NCBI GenBank assembly: GCA_031472005.1
Contig: PZJY01000010.1
Coordinates: 1,364,001 to 1,428,000, forward strand
Direction: 5' to 3'
From: Tetracladium setigerum
Lineage: Eukaryota; Ascomycota; Leotiomycetes; Helotiales
DNA: 64,000 bases
The notes under the pieces were generated by a model. The model made no database searches and was not told where the DNA came from. It worked only from the letters and a program-made list of their open reading frames with translations. The first letter of the stretch is position 1. The number at the start of each line of letters is the position of its first letter. This document shows positions 49,643 to 61,787 of the stretch, piece by piece. A program made the translations under genes and the position numbers.

Positions 49643-51559
49643 TCATCGAGATATTTGAGGTCTCGAAATATCTGACGTGACGTCAGCGGAAACCAACGAA
49701 GGCTCGGATGCGTCCGTTGGGCACAAGCCTGATGGATCTGGAGCCTTAGAAGGTATGGACAACCGAACAAAGAATACAATTATCGTCACAAGCCACCACA
49801 TAAATGCACCGTAGAAGAATGGTAGTCCAATCCATATCCCCCAAGCCTCAGGCCCTCTGTAAAGGAAAGTGCCAGGGCGAAAGAGTTGACGACACCGCCA
49901 AAGAGGTCTATCCAGAAGATAATGGTGTAGAGTCCCGTTGTGTGATTCTCGTCAGACTGAAGGCCACGGATGATAGCATTCAAAGCACTGCGTGCTGACA
50001 TCCGATATGACTGGCCGGTCGCGTAGATAAGAAGACCTGAAAACTTGTGTAAGTCTATAATGAATGTGTTTCTACCAGGGGATCAATACCGACCTAGTAG
50101 AAGCATAACATAGTCATGTGCAATGCCAATTATAAAAAATCCAGCAGTTGTCGAAGCTGCACAACCCAAACATATTGTGATGTCCCTTGCATCAATGATT
50201 CGTGCTCGGCCAATCAGATTAGCAAGTAAACTTCCTAGCCAACCTCCAAATTTCCCCAGGACTGCTGCATTGAGATTTCCGAATACTACCACAGTAAGTA
50301 TCAAGAGCACCATATTCATTATATCGCTATTAGCTTGGAGTTTAGATGCCTTCAATGTCAGCAATAATCGGACAATGGAAATTAAGAACGCAACTTACAT
50401 CCGCGATGTCCATTCCGGTTTGCTTCCCTACGTATTGCAGAAACACACTTCCCGACATTGCGTGACTGAAGATAGTAGTAACAAGATATGTCGAAGTTAG
50501 GAACCCGATTGTCCGCGAAAGAGAAAGGAAGCGAAAGATGTCTATGATGGTTTGACGCTCGGCAGCGAGAAAGCGTCCCTGGTGTTCTGGAGGGTGTATA
50601 ACGAGGCGTTCCGGTCCAATCACCCCAGATGGTAACAAGCGATGAGCAACTCCTATTCCGGCGAGAAATAAAAGAGACCCGCAGGCCAGGGGTGTAAAAA
50701 TGCTTTCACGCATAAGATAAGCTGCAACATTTTTAAAGGCCCAAGTAAACGGATAAACGATTAGTTGTCCAGTAATAAAGACTGTGAGTCTGCGGAAAGA
50801 AGTTGTTAGACGAGCTTCGAGCTTTGTGTTTAGAAGAAAATGGGAGACTTGCTGATCAGCAGTAGTAGTTGCGTCGGTGAGAACCATAAAAATAGTCTCT
50901 TGCCTCATGTCGGGGCCCGATGCCACCATCAGAAAAGCGGATGATATCCAAGTGAGCTGGATTGGCATTCCAGGGTAGTTTACTATTAAACGAAGTCAAA
51001 ATCCGAGAAATGGTAATCCCATCACATACTCAGACACACAGGAAAACTTACGAAAAAAGTAGATCCAGCCTTGTGCACAAAGATGAGAGAACATGTTCAA
51101 TTGAAGGACATACTTTCGGCCAAACTTTCGACTTCGAATAACTGTGTGAAATGTAGCAATGAATGCTAAGGTACAGAAGTCAACAATCAAAGAAATAACA
51201 TGGGTCTGGAGAGTGTTGCACGTACAAACTAAGCCGTTGATTTGTACCTGGCGACTAGTAACCATTGCTATTTCATGTTGAATAATATCTAGTTTGCATT
51301 TACTTTCAGGAATAGCACCATTACGTCCGATCACAGATGGCTCATGGACACTATAGTGCTGTCTGCATATTGCAGATTCGTAGAGCCAGAGCAGTGGAGC
51401 TTCAGTAAAGGCATACGATGAGGCGATGAGAATAATCAGAAGCCAACAATAGTGGGTGATTCTAGGATCGTGTTGCACGTTGATAGTCGAATCGCTGTTG
51501 TTGCGCAAAAGAGGTTCATGTTCGTCATCCCCTGCACGTTCTCCATTTGCATGCGACAT
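49643..51559 (-). CDS. MFS transporter (one frameshift)
   Basis: Six exons: 51559-51248, 51205-51052, 50982-50853, 50789-50399, 50349-50094 and 50036-49643, giving 545 aa with one base restored. A hydrophilic N-terminus with EPLL, then EAPLLWLYESAICRQHY and the GAIPESKCK loop, mark a large fungal MFS group often found beside secondary-metabolite genes. Next come RSRKFGRKYVLQL (the loop 2-3 motif) and FRFLSLSRTIGFLTSTYLV with the later TM bundle. The third intron (50790-50852) starts with GC. The 42-nt intron 51206-51247 is in frame without a stop and could instead be coding. The break is the plus-strand C5 run 49838-49842: a sixth base gives GLRLGGIWIGLPFFYG and the rest of the last TM. The substrate is unknown. 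The repaired frame shows no sign of decay. Confidence 0.75.
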
Positions 51560-52034
51560 TCTTGAAATCGAATTGTCAAATGATATTTACCTCCGCTTTG
51601 CCAAATGTTTGAACGCTCAACAGCAGGCAACAGCGAGAACGAGCATGTCAGACTTGGCATGTCAGAACATTCGGTGGCGAATGCCACGTGAAACCAGAGC
51701 ATACAGTAGTAGCCAGTTGAATTACAGCATTCACACCCTAGCCACCAGATGTGCTTTGGGGGAGTGGAAGAATGGCATTGGTCTTTTGGAGCAGGGATAC
51801 GCTGATCTGCATTTGACATTTAGCCGCTACTGATAGCCATGTACGACGTTGGGCATCATGAGGCCATGTGCGTTGCAAGGCTTCGCAACGAGGCTCAAAA
51901 TTAGGGTGGGGTGGTGCCAGAACAGAAAGTGCGTTACTTGTTGGAAGTTGTTGCATACATAACCTCAGCCTGGCTCGTGCTTGATCATCACTCAATTCCT
52001 GAAGTTGGAGGCCATTCTAGCTAGCAGTATTACC
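51560..52034. other. Divergent promoter, MFS / Q-Y repeat gene
   Basis: A 475-bp spacer between divergent starts. No specific sites recognised. Confidence 0.45.
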
Positions 52035-53303
52035 ATGTCTTCCAGTCCCAGTTTGTACTGGGAAGATCCGGTGAGAGGTGGCTCATATCAAGGACATGAA
52101 GATCCAGTCGATAGGAGCAGCACTCCACGCTCTTTTACGACTCCAGAAACCTCATACCACGCGAATAGCTATCATGGCGGCCACTCAGAAGCCAATATAG
52201 ACATGAATCACGACTCGTATACCAACACCGGTCTCTCTTCTACCCATTATACAATACAACCATCGACCGATAGCAATGACTTTACAACGTCATACGGCAC
52301 AGCTTATGGAAACTCAGAGCAAGGCCAGTACCCATCAAGTTTGTACACAACCGGAGCATCTAGCAGCTTCGAGCAGTCCTCGTCCGAAACATTCCAGGTC
52401 CTGGATGGCTCCCAGTATGACTCTCAGTATGACTCTCAGTATGGCTCCCAGTATGGCTCCCAGTATGACCCCCAGTATGGCTCCCAGTATGGCTCCCAGT
52501 ACGAACAAGGGGACACCATGGGACACGCACCTCAACTTCCTGCAATAGGTCTTCCCATTTCAGTTCCAGGCGGATCAGATTGCCGATGTGGAAAAAAAAG
52601 GCTATGTGGAATACTTTTCGGACCTCGTGAGCCAAAACCAGAGTTAGAAAGAAGTATAGAGCATCGATCCTCAAACCGTGCAAAGCACAACGCGACGCCC
52701 AAGAAGTTTTTCACGACGGTAGTTCTTCCACGATACAGTTATATCTATTGAGAATCTATGCTGACTCAAAGTGAATAGGGGCCTGACGGGAAAGGTTGCG
52801 GACCTTTGTTTCTTCCTGGGATTACCCCATCACCGAGACCTCAAGAACCAACAGACGATTATTCAGATTCGAACTGGGATCGGTATAAAGAACGAATTGC
52901 CGAGTGGGATAAGAACTACGAGCAATGGAAAGATATTTCCTGTCCGTGTGGCTTCGGATATTTCAATCTTGACGGAGTGTGGATATCTGGAAAGGACGTT
53001 CGATCTAGGAAATTACCGCCAAATCCACTTTGGAGCAATAATGGAAACTGTGCCCCGCGAACTGGTGAACAGCTGAAGGTTCAAGTGGCTTTACACGAAC
53101 GACATCCTCCTTCCTCCAGGCTGGCTAACTCGAAGTACGTATTTTCTAAAGCTCTCGAGCTCTTAATCAGTACTGTGAAAAGCAACCAGCTAATCGCCCA
53201 ACCAGTCCAGAGAAACATAAGTCAGCAGATTGTTCAGCGTGTCGTGATGTACAGTTATCCAAGGCAAAAAATTGAACCACAAGACGATAGCGTGGATCCG
53301 TAG
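52035..53303 (+). CDS. Q/Y-repeat low-complexity protein, orphan
   Basis: Two exons, 52035-52718 and 52779-53303, giving 402 aa with an intact frame. The first 175 residues are low-complexity Ser/Tyr/Gly/Gln and include eight units of [GD][SP]QY. This composition resembles prion-like, phase-separating segments. Then come a cysteine cluster (SDCRCGKKRLCG) and, after the intron, a folded-looking part with two more cysteine groups: GKGCGP and SCPCGFGYFNLDGVW. I do not recognise a family; the CxC and CG pairs might hold zinc. It could be a regulatory or stress-granule protein, but that is guesswork. The intron is 60 nt with GT-AG ends and both exon phases agree. Confidence 0.65.
52407..52502 (+). 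repeat. 12-bp minisatellite, eight units, coding [GD][SP]QY
   Basis: Eight tandem 12-bp units of the type GGCTCCCAGTAT with variants GACTCT and GACCCC, all in frame. Unit order G-D-D-G-G-D(P)-G-G suggests growth by unequal exchange of short blocks. Copy number is likely to vary among isolates. Confidence 0.92.
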
Positions 53304-54012
53304 AAGATGCCTGGCTTTTCGCTGTGCAGATGTTTGACGAACAGCAGGAAGATAGGTAGCCTTGGATGAAATGTGTGTGCATAAAGTGAGGCGAACGGGT
53401 GTGGGGGATGGAGTAATAGGCTGTTCTGATTTGATATATATTATGCATGAAATCATGTACTTTGAGCAGTCAGCCCCAGAATGTGTGTGCCTCAAAAGAT
53501 TGACTGACCACCGATGCCCAAGGCTGCATCTTTGTGAAACTCAGTGAGGTGAAATTGAAGTGGTTGATAACTTGATAAGTAGTTAAGGATTTCCGGCAAA
53601 CAACATGATGCCTGTAGGTGCCACAAGTGTTGTTCATGTTATTCATCCACTTCCTGATCATCTCGGTCGATTTGCTGTAACTGAACACGACTTCGAGACA
53701 TTTTTGGGGTTTCCGGTTATTCCAAGATTCTGAGCCTTATCACACCCCATCACGAACGCAGGCATGAGCGGCATGACTGGGTCTAATGGCGTCGCCCGAC
53801 CAGCTTGTACTCCCACACCGATCGAACTAGGGTGACGGTATGTGAAGTGTAAAACAAACCATGACCCCTCCATGACCAATGATACATATCACCTGAACGA
53901 CACGTGACACATCAGCCTTCTGATAGGCCATGTGCCTCAACGTTTCGTCTTGACTACCTCCCTAGCTACTGCCTACTTCTCTGGCTGACTCTTAACCTGG
54001 GAGGCATCTTAG
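53304..54012. other. Intergenic before the NLR
   Basis: About 700 bp. It should contain the NLR promoter, and perhaps a missing first exon with the true ATG. No clear candidate ATG joins in frame to 54013. Confidence 0.4.
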
Positions 54013-57000
54013 CTCTTCAACTCCAGACTAAAACCAGATTCCAAGAAGAGAATTGGACCTACGTTGGCTGCAAACCACCAGCATCTGCCTTGTACGCTTG
54101 ATCATCTCCTGAAAGACGCCGTGAGGCTTCGAGACCAACAACGCAACAACCGCTCGTCCAGACAGGTCTGGATTGAGAATGCAATTCAGAACATTAACCG
54201 GCATGCCAAAGTCATTGACGTATTGATACAACAACAACCCGATATCACGGCACTTGTGTGGGGCAGTTTGCGGTTTCTCATCGGTGTAGGTTTTATTTTT
54301 TATCTGAGCATCAAGGGGCTCCAAAGTTGGTGATCTCGTTTGCCTTACTGATCTGCGATCCGGGACTAGGTCGCGGCAATAGAGCTTGACACGTCGGAAA
54401 AGATCAGCCAAACAATCCTTCAGGTCGTAGATAGCCTTGGATGCTGGAATAAATACATTGAACTCTTCGACGATTTTGAGCGAGTGCGTAACGCAGCTGC
54501 ACATCTCTTCAGTCATATCATTGATCTTCTGGTACGCGCCAGGATATACTATCAAAAGCGTCGAGCTCGTGAGCACCAACACCCTTTTCTACTCATAGTC
54601 TTCACAACTGACTAGGTCTCGAAGGCCGGTTGCTCAAACTTGCCTTCACTGCATATTCTCAAAATTTTGATGGGATCATGAGCCTCATCCACGAAAAGGA
54701 AGGTTGGCTTGAGCGTGAGGCTAGTCTAGCGTCGATAACCAGTATGTTTCCCACAGCAGGTGTCTTATTCCGTGTTGCTAATCATAATCGTGTGAATAGA
54801 GTTCGAACAAGACAGGAAAGGTATAACGAAGTCTGAATAATGAGCTATACCAAAAGCTAATCATTATCTCAGCACGCGATGCCCATTTTGCTCTTGAAAA
54901 GGAGCGGTTTGATGAGCAAAATAAGCTACAATATGGTTTTGTTGATTCTAATCCTAATATTTGGAACCCGCTTTACTGATTGAGTTTCTTCAGCATCTCT
55001 GCGCGACACCAAGAAGATTCAAGATCATCAGCAAAGAGGTAAATATCGTCATTCATGCGTTTCACGGTCGATGGTAACCAGATTTTGATAGAAACCCTGA
55101 ATTGGAATGCGAACAAGGTTCATGAATGGCTTCGCCCAATTTGGTGTTCTCCATGCCTAGTACCCGAAGAGAAGGGAACGTGCACTTGGGTTACGGAGAG
55201 TAGCGCATGGTTGACTTGGGAAACCAACAACTATGACAAGCCTCTTTGGGTTTCTGGCATGCTAGGTTGGCAACTTCGACCTTAAAATTCCTCCAATTCC
55301 TACAATAATACTAACCCATGATTGCAGGAAGTGGAAAGTCGACTATTGCCAATTGGCTTACAAAGAATTCCGGAGAAGCCATAGTCATTAGCCACTTTTT
55401 CCAGGCAACCATAAACAAAGACCAAGTAAGGCCCGCCATATTTGCGGCAGCTGTGCTTTGCCAGCTTTTGCAACAAGACGCCGTCAAGTTGAGCTCGAGT
55501 TACCCTCTTGCAATAGAACAAGGGATCGCACTCTCCCAAACACTCAATATTGCGGGTGACACGGCATTTAGTGAATTATGGCGTATTATCTTGAGTCTCA
55601 CATCGAATATCCCAAGTTTTTCTCTCATCGTTGATGGTCTTGACGAGTGCGATGAAACTCATAGGGCTAAGCTAAGTTTATCACTCATCAGTCTGGCTTC
55701 GCAATCAAACGCACGAATCGTCGTTCTTTTTCGACCTCGGCCTTGCCTAGAGAAGATATTCCACGAATGCCCGCGAATCGAACTGCATCCGACCTCAATT
55801 TCAAAGGACGTCGAGTTATACATATCCGCAGAAGTACAACGAAACCCCAAGAAGCTGGGGCGACTGCACGATCAGATTATCCAGACTATTCCTCATGCGT
55901 GCCAAGGTATGTTCTTATATGCAGGAATGATGTTGGCGAGCCTCAAAGATGCAGATACGTATCCCGAGCAGCTCATTTGTCTCCAGCAGGCCCCACCCAG
56001 CCTTCATGAATTTTACGAAAAGTTGATCTCAAGCAAGACGTTGTCCCTCCCTCCATCCTCCCAAATTCGACGAAGGGAGATATTTCTTATATTGGTGGGA
56101 GTCTGTAAGGCTTTGACTTACGACGAAATCTCGGTTGTTCTGGGTCTCCAAATTGACAATAAACATGCTCAAGTCGGTGCCGTAGACGAGCTACTTCATC
56201 CAGAAGAGTCGGTATTAAAGCTTTGTTGGCCGTTGGTGCGAATCTCCAATAACTATGTTAATCTTATTCACGGAACGGTAAAAGAATTCTTAACCCAACC
56301 TCTGCTGGGTTCCAAGCGCACAATCCAAATTGCTTCCGATGAAAGTGAGGCTTTTCTGGCAGAGAAAAGCCTAGCAGCTTTGTCAAAGGAGAAATACCGG
56401 TCACCAAATAAAATTGCAATTCTTGTACGACGAAACGTAGCTTTCGAGACGGAAACCGATGAGGACGAATACTTCTATCGTTATGCTGCTACGCATTGGT
56501 ATATTCATCTAACGGCCGTTCGTAAGCCCGATTCGAGTCTTGTCGAGCAAGCCGAGAAATTCTTGCATGGAAACGAGTTTGTATCGTGGTCTGAGTTTCT
56601 GTATCAAATTAATGATTCTCAAGGGATGGTGATGGAGGCGGCGTCGAAATTGGAAATATGGAAGAAGAGTCTCCCTGGCGGCCTTGGAGACATCCTCTCC
56701 CTGGCTGACTATTTTTCGGGACCATATCTTGCTGTGGCCAAGGTATTTGAGAATGACGACGGCGATAAAACGTTGCAGTATTTATGCCGTTACCAACTTG
56801 GAGAATACTACAATCTTGCGGGTCGAACGGAAGAGGCATTTCATGTGAAGCATACTGTTGCCAAAGGACTGGTACAACTGTTGGGGGAGCGGCATCCTCT
56901 CGCACTCAAAGCTCAGTCCGCTTTCGCGCTTGAGTATTTAGGACGACAGCGCTTTCCTGAAGCAGAGAGGGAGTTCAACAGGCTTGCACAAATCCAAAAA

Positions 57001-57960
57001 GAAGTTCTTGGCGACGATCGATCAGACTCCTTTCAATCTCGACAGCGGCAAGCCATGGCTGAGCTTTGGATGACTAAATTTGCCGATGCAGACATCAACC
57101 TGATGGAGTCGCTTTCCGGCCTTTTTAATACTGTCGGGGTCAAACACTTTCTGTACCTTATGTCGCAGCTGACTTTGGGCCAAGTCTTTGAATATCAAGG
57201 GCAGATTGACCGTGCGGCCATGGATTACGAACATATCTGGAGGTATAGAAGCTCTGTTCTTGGACCCGACAATCCCATGGCGGTATGGGCACGATGCGCA
57301 TTAGCCTCGACATATCGCAAACTTGGCCATTATGCAGACGCCCACAAAGCTATCAACGAGGTCATCGATGCAAGGAGTCGAACGATGGGTGCAAAATCAT
57401 CGATGACAGTAGATGCAATCATCCAGCAGGCTGTTCTCTACCTCGACGAAAACAAGCTCGACGAGGGGATGGAAGTAGTGGATTGCCTTCTCGACGGTGG
57501 CCTGGTGGATGAATGGTTCGAAAGGCTGGTCCAGGTCGATCATGTCCACGCGCTCTTGGAACTATTCGCCGGCAAGGTTGAATCGGCCATACGAGTGCTT
57601 CAGTCGCTTGTGGATCAATCGCTAGATAAAGGTGACGACGGTCGAGTAAGGTCACTCCTGTGGGTTCGGCTTGACCTAGCAACTCTTTTCCGACGTGAAG
57701 GCAAATATGATGAAGCTTCAAAATTGTTCGATGATCTTGTCACATCTGTGGATTGCGATTCAAGCTCCTCTTGGGAGAATATAGAGACTCCAGCGGAATT
57801 GGATATTGCTGAGAAAGCACTAAGGCTAGTCCGAAACATTAAGTTACGTGATGCGGACTTGTTGTTGGAAAGAAATGGATTGAAATGGGTGCGTCAGAAA
57901 GATTTTTGGATCTTGAATGGTAGCCCACCAGCAGATACTGCCTGGATGAAGAGACCTTAG
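54013..57960 (+). CDS. NLR-type protein: DUF7708-NACHT-TPR (5' end unresolved)
   Basis: Eight exons: 54013-54285, 54370-54568, 54616-54741, 54800-54820, 54873-54935, 54994-55038, 55092-55265 and 55328-57960, giving at least 1177 aa. The N-terminal helical domain (LDHLLKDA, QPDITALVWGSLRFLIG, NKYIELFDDFERVRNAAAHL) matches DUF7708, common at the start of fungal NACHT proteins. The NACHT domain has GMLGSGKST (P-loop, split by an intron) near residue 300 and LIVDGLDECD (Walker B) near 400. The C-terminal third has TPR-like helices, for example LASTYRKLGHYADAHKAINE. Such proteins belong to the fungal NLR set tied to non-self recognition and heterokaryon incompatibility. No ATG lies in frame after the stop at 54010, so the true start is in an unseen exon or lost. 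Three exons are under 70 nt. Confidence 0.85.
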
Positions 57961-59554
57961 CACATACTTAATTTGGGCGGTTTGGTAAGGGGTTGATAAT
58001 TCGTTCCATTTCTTTTCTTTTTTCTTTTTGCAGTCCTTTTTATAATCGTCCAAACAACATTCATCTAAAGACGGTCCGCTGTGGCGTATTTTTTTAATTT
58101 ATAGCTGAGGTCCACCTCATTCGGAGGCAGGTTGGATGGAAAGACAGAACTACCGAAATGCAACGATACCCCATGTTGAAGCCTCTGAACATGACTGACT
58201 TTTTGCCTTTTGTTGTAACCGAATATAACAGACACTTTGAAATAGTACCACTATACCGTTTGTTAACTATGGGAAAGCTCGGCGCCGTAGTCTTCGGAGC
58301 TGTGGTAGGTTTGTGCAGATTTAACAGATTGGGATCGGCTTTTCACACCAGCAGAGATATGTACTTCAGCTTCGCCTGCCTAGATATTTGGAATTTATAC
58401 GAATGGGCCAGCATGCCTATACCCAGAAACATGCGGGCAACAGCAATTCTCCCGTCGTTGAACTACAAAATGGCAGTTGTTATGAAGGCTTGACAGGCAC
58501 ACATCCTTGGGGAGCCGCGAGCAATTTGGCAAACGCTCACCCTTCACGAACTGTGATGAGTTCAAATCATCCTACAACCACTCTAATCTAAATCCAGCAT
58601 CTACTGGATTATTAGCAGTCTTCACATTTTGGTTAGTGCTATCATGAGGGTACAAAAAGCAGATTATTAGTCTGGCAGGCAATTTCATCTCGTATGAAAA
58701 AAAACACAGAATGAGTCATCCGTCACTTCTTCAACAATTATTATTGTATGATAAGAGTCTATTGTTTCATAATTCCCCACAATCCAGAGATTTAGGCTGT
58801 CACAATGTTTACTCTTACTCACAGCCAGTCCTTTCAGGCATCCATCCAAGCATCTTTGCATCATTTCCGGTCATTTCCAGTCATATCTTTCTCGGAAGAG
58901 CAGCTTCTAATCTCCAATGTCCAATCTGGTCAATAAAGCCTTGCTGACAATTTCATTATTCATCCCGTTAAGTGACTGGAAATTCAAGGAGGCATTCCTT
59001 GTTGCCTTCTTGAAGAACTTCGTAGGATTGTCGATGCAGCCTAAACTCTAACTTGAAAGTAGTGGAATTGGCTTTTCATCCTTCGTCGTCTCTCGAAGAG
59101 AAAATGTTATATTATACATGCAAAATATAAAGTTCATGTGGCCAAGACAACTGTTTCAATATATGGGGCCATTCGCCGTCGTGGATATGTTCCTCTGTTA
59201 AGAGAATACGACATTGAATTGGCCAGTAGGAAATCGCCTATGAGTCTGAAAAGAAATATCATTCGAGCTGAAGTAGGACTTTTGTCCACTACAAGATTGC
59301 AACTTCCAGGCTGCCATTAGGGTTTTTTGTTTGAGTAACCTCAAACCTGATTGGTGAGTTTTGAAAGGCGTCGAGAGCTGAGGTTGCCTATGTGCGAGCC
59401 AAGCATTTTGACCTTTGATCCTTCATTCAAACCCCGCCTTCTCATCCACCATAAATACCAAGCAAACATCTCCTGTCAGCAAACATTTTTCGCTGCCATT
59501 TCAAAAACATCTTCTCATTCCCATTTTTCATATTCATACTTAAATATCGACATC
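57961..59554. other. Intergenic between NLR and DUF4419 gene
   Basis: About 1.6 kb. Short frames at 58158-58493 and 58388-58591 lack known features, and I do not call them. No repeats seen. Confidence 0.45.
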
Positions 59555-60904
59555 ATGATGACCTCTTTGCCACCAAAAAACGACAAACAAAAGCCTGCTT
59601 CTCCCCAACCTCCTACGGGAGTGAGAGTTGAGCCCGCTCCTCATGCTGCCCGTCAAATAGCCCCCTATTTGATAAACTCCCAGTGCAACGATTTTGAATC
59701 TTTAATGAAAGTTTCCTGCAGACCAGAGTTTCAAAAGATCAAGAACAATCACATCATCCAACACTCCTTCGAAGACCTCAGTGGCAGCTCTCCCGCCCTT
59801 TCTGCTAGCAATGGCTTCGTTGATACCGTTGTCAGAGCATACAACAATCATCATCATCTCACCATTCGCCCTGAAGATGTCTGGTTCTCGATTTTGGTTC
59901 AGATAAACATCTACATTAACGCCCACGCCGAAGAGATGAGGGAGATGTTTGTTGCTCATGAAGGCCAGAAGAACTTGAAGCTTGAGGTGGGTAAGGACCC
60001 CATGAAGAGGAAGGAGGGCACTATGTTCAACATCGACTGGGCCAGCTTTGCGTTTTTGATGTAAGTACTCACCCTCGATATTACTCGAAAAGGACGGCAA
60101 GAACTAACTCTATGTAGTGGAAAAAAGATTGAGGAGAATATCATTGACCCAAGTCTTCGTCAATGGTTCATGCCTACTTTCACTACAACTACCAAAGTTG
60201 ATCAAGCAACTGCTTCTATCATCATGATGAGCGCAATGCAAAAGTACTTTTCGTACTCGTGCTGTACCATGTGCGGACTGCCCTCAGTGACTCTACTTGG
60301 CGAAAAGCGTGACTGGGAGAACATTCTGTCCCGACTTGAGCGACTCAAGACCTTTGGAGACGAACCCACGCAGTTCTACGAGCTCCTGAGACCAGTGGTA
60401 CAGAAGTTCGTGGAGACATTTGACGAGCCAGAGAGCGACACCATCAAGGAGTTCTGGCAAAAGATTGTTCATTACCACAGCGGTGGTAGCGGCCCGACAT
60501 ATCTCAGCGGCTGGATCACGGCATTCTGCTTCTGGGACAAAGATGGAAAGCGATTCCCTCCTCCACAGGAACCTGTACGTCTTTGGGGAGGACCTTCACA
60601 TAGACACCCTTCAGACATTCTCGTCATCGATGGTGCCCGATACCATCGGATTGACACTAATGATATCCCGCCTGGATATGCTTCTGTCCCAGTTCTATTG
60701 GACGACAATGGGACTGAGTATAATGCGGAGATGGTTGCTGGCTCTTTTGGCATGATGGTTTCGTCCAGTGGACTGCATTGTGACAACGATCAGACGGGTA
60801 TGGATACTCTTCAGCCCAGTAGCGGTTGGTGTATGTACGAGGTCTTCAAGAAGGAGGAGCTCGATGCACAGGCACAGCAAGGAAGAAATCGCTTCAGATT
60901 CTAG
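59555..60904 (+). CDS. DUF4419 family protein
   Basis: Two exons, 59555-60060 and 60118-60904, giving 430 aa with no break. The ATG at 59555 (MMTSLPPKND) follows a CA-rich leader; the open frame upstream holds no better start. The 57-nt intron has a perfect ACTAAC branch. The segments VVRAYNNHHHLTIRPEDVWFSILVQINIYINAHAEEMREMF and FWQKIVHYHSGGSGPTYLSGWITAFCFWD are the two conserved blocks of DUF4419, a family spread widely in fungi with no known job. It has no signal peptide or TM, so it is likely cytosolic. It sits 1.6 kb downstream of the NLR on the same strand; whether that matters is unknown. Confidence 0.86.
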
Positions 60905-61787
60905 ATTCCGCGCTTTAATAGTGAAAATCTAGACGCAGAAGATTAGATGGGTCGTTATCCTTTCCTTTTTGGGCGTCAATATTACCGCAGATTTCGCGCG
61001 TTATAGTCTTTTCAAACAATTGAAAAGTGTCTAGATACAGGGGTAAAAAGTACTATTAAAAATGCAAAAAAAAAAACTATTGAATCCAGATTTCAAATTC
61101 TCATTTAACGCAATTCAAAATCATCACATCAAACTATAGACAAATAAGTAAGTAATCGATCAAACCACCGTGAAAATGTAAACAATTCCTCTGAATTTAT
61201 TCTATACAATCTATTCCTTCGGCACAACATCATCCTCTCCTTCTCTTCCACCTACCCCCTGACATCCAACCCAAATTCTCAGCCTCATCTTGCACATCCC
61301 TGATTTCGATCTCCGTCTTTCGTCAGTACGGATTCCTGAAGAGCGGGGGAAGATTCCCCATGCTTACTCACTTACTGGAGAGGCTTTATTTGCTGACACT
61401 CGAAGGATTTCATGCGATGGCCTGCAATTGGGTCGATGCATGTCAGCTTCGTGTCCGATATCAGTTTTTGAATATGGGCTTGGGTGGTGAGATATCATAT
61501 GTTGTTATCACTTCTTTGCTGAGCTTGGAAAACCGAGAATAAATTGAAAATGGAGATGTATTTTTCGTATGTTCCTCGTATATTCCTTTCCTTTCCATAT
61601 ATCCTTTATCCTGTCTATGCCGTAGATTCTCATGCCCTTTCTTCATCCCTTTCTACCTATCGTTAATTTACCCAAACCTAAGAGCGATATCAAGAGAAAA
61701 AGGCCGCTTGCGAGGAAATAATACAAAAACGGAAGCTCAAAACAGAAGCTAGCTACCAATGAAATGTTACTGCCTTTTCCTTCCCAT
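60905..61787. other. Intergenic, 3' flanks
   Basis: About 880 bp between two converging genes, AT-rich with an A10 run at 61067-61076. No gene supported. Confidence 0.5.

Noticed and set aside
49643..51559. MFS gene as a decayed pseudogene.
   Set aside because: With five introns and one restored base the protein is full length with normal motifs; only the in-frame 42-nt intron stays uncertain.
54028..54582. Minus-strand frame with helix-like sequence (for example DLKDCLADLFRRVKLYCRDL) that seemed to be an inverted piece of the NLR.
   Set aside because: The plus strand of the same DNA, read after splicing 54286-54369, gives a better DUF7708 match (KYIELFDDFERVRNAAAHL) in phase with both flanking exons. 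The antisense likeness is a mirror effect of amphipathic helices.
58158..58591. Two overlapping short plus-strand frames after the NLR, possibly a small secreted protein.
   Set aside because: No signal peptide at a credible ATG, no splice joining of the frames and no recognised family.
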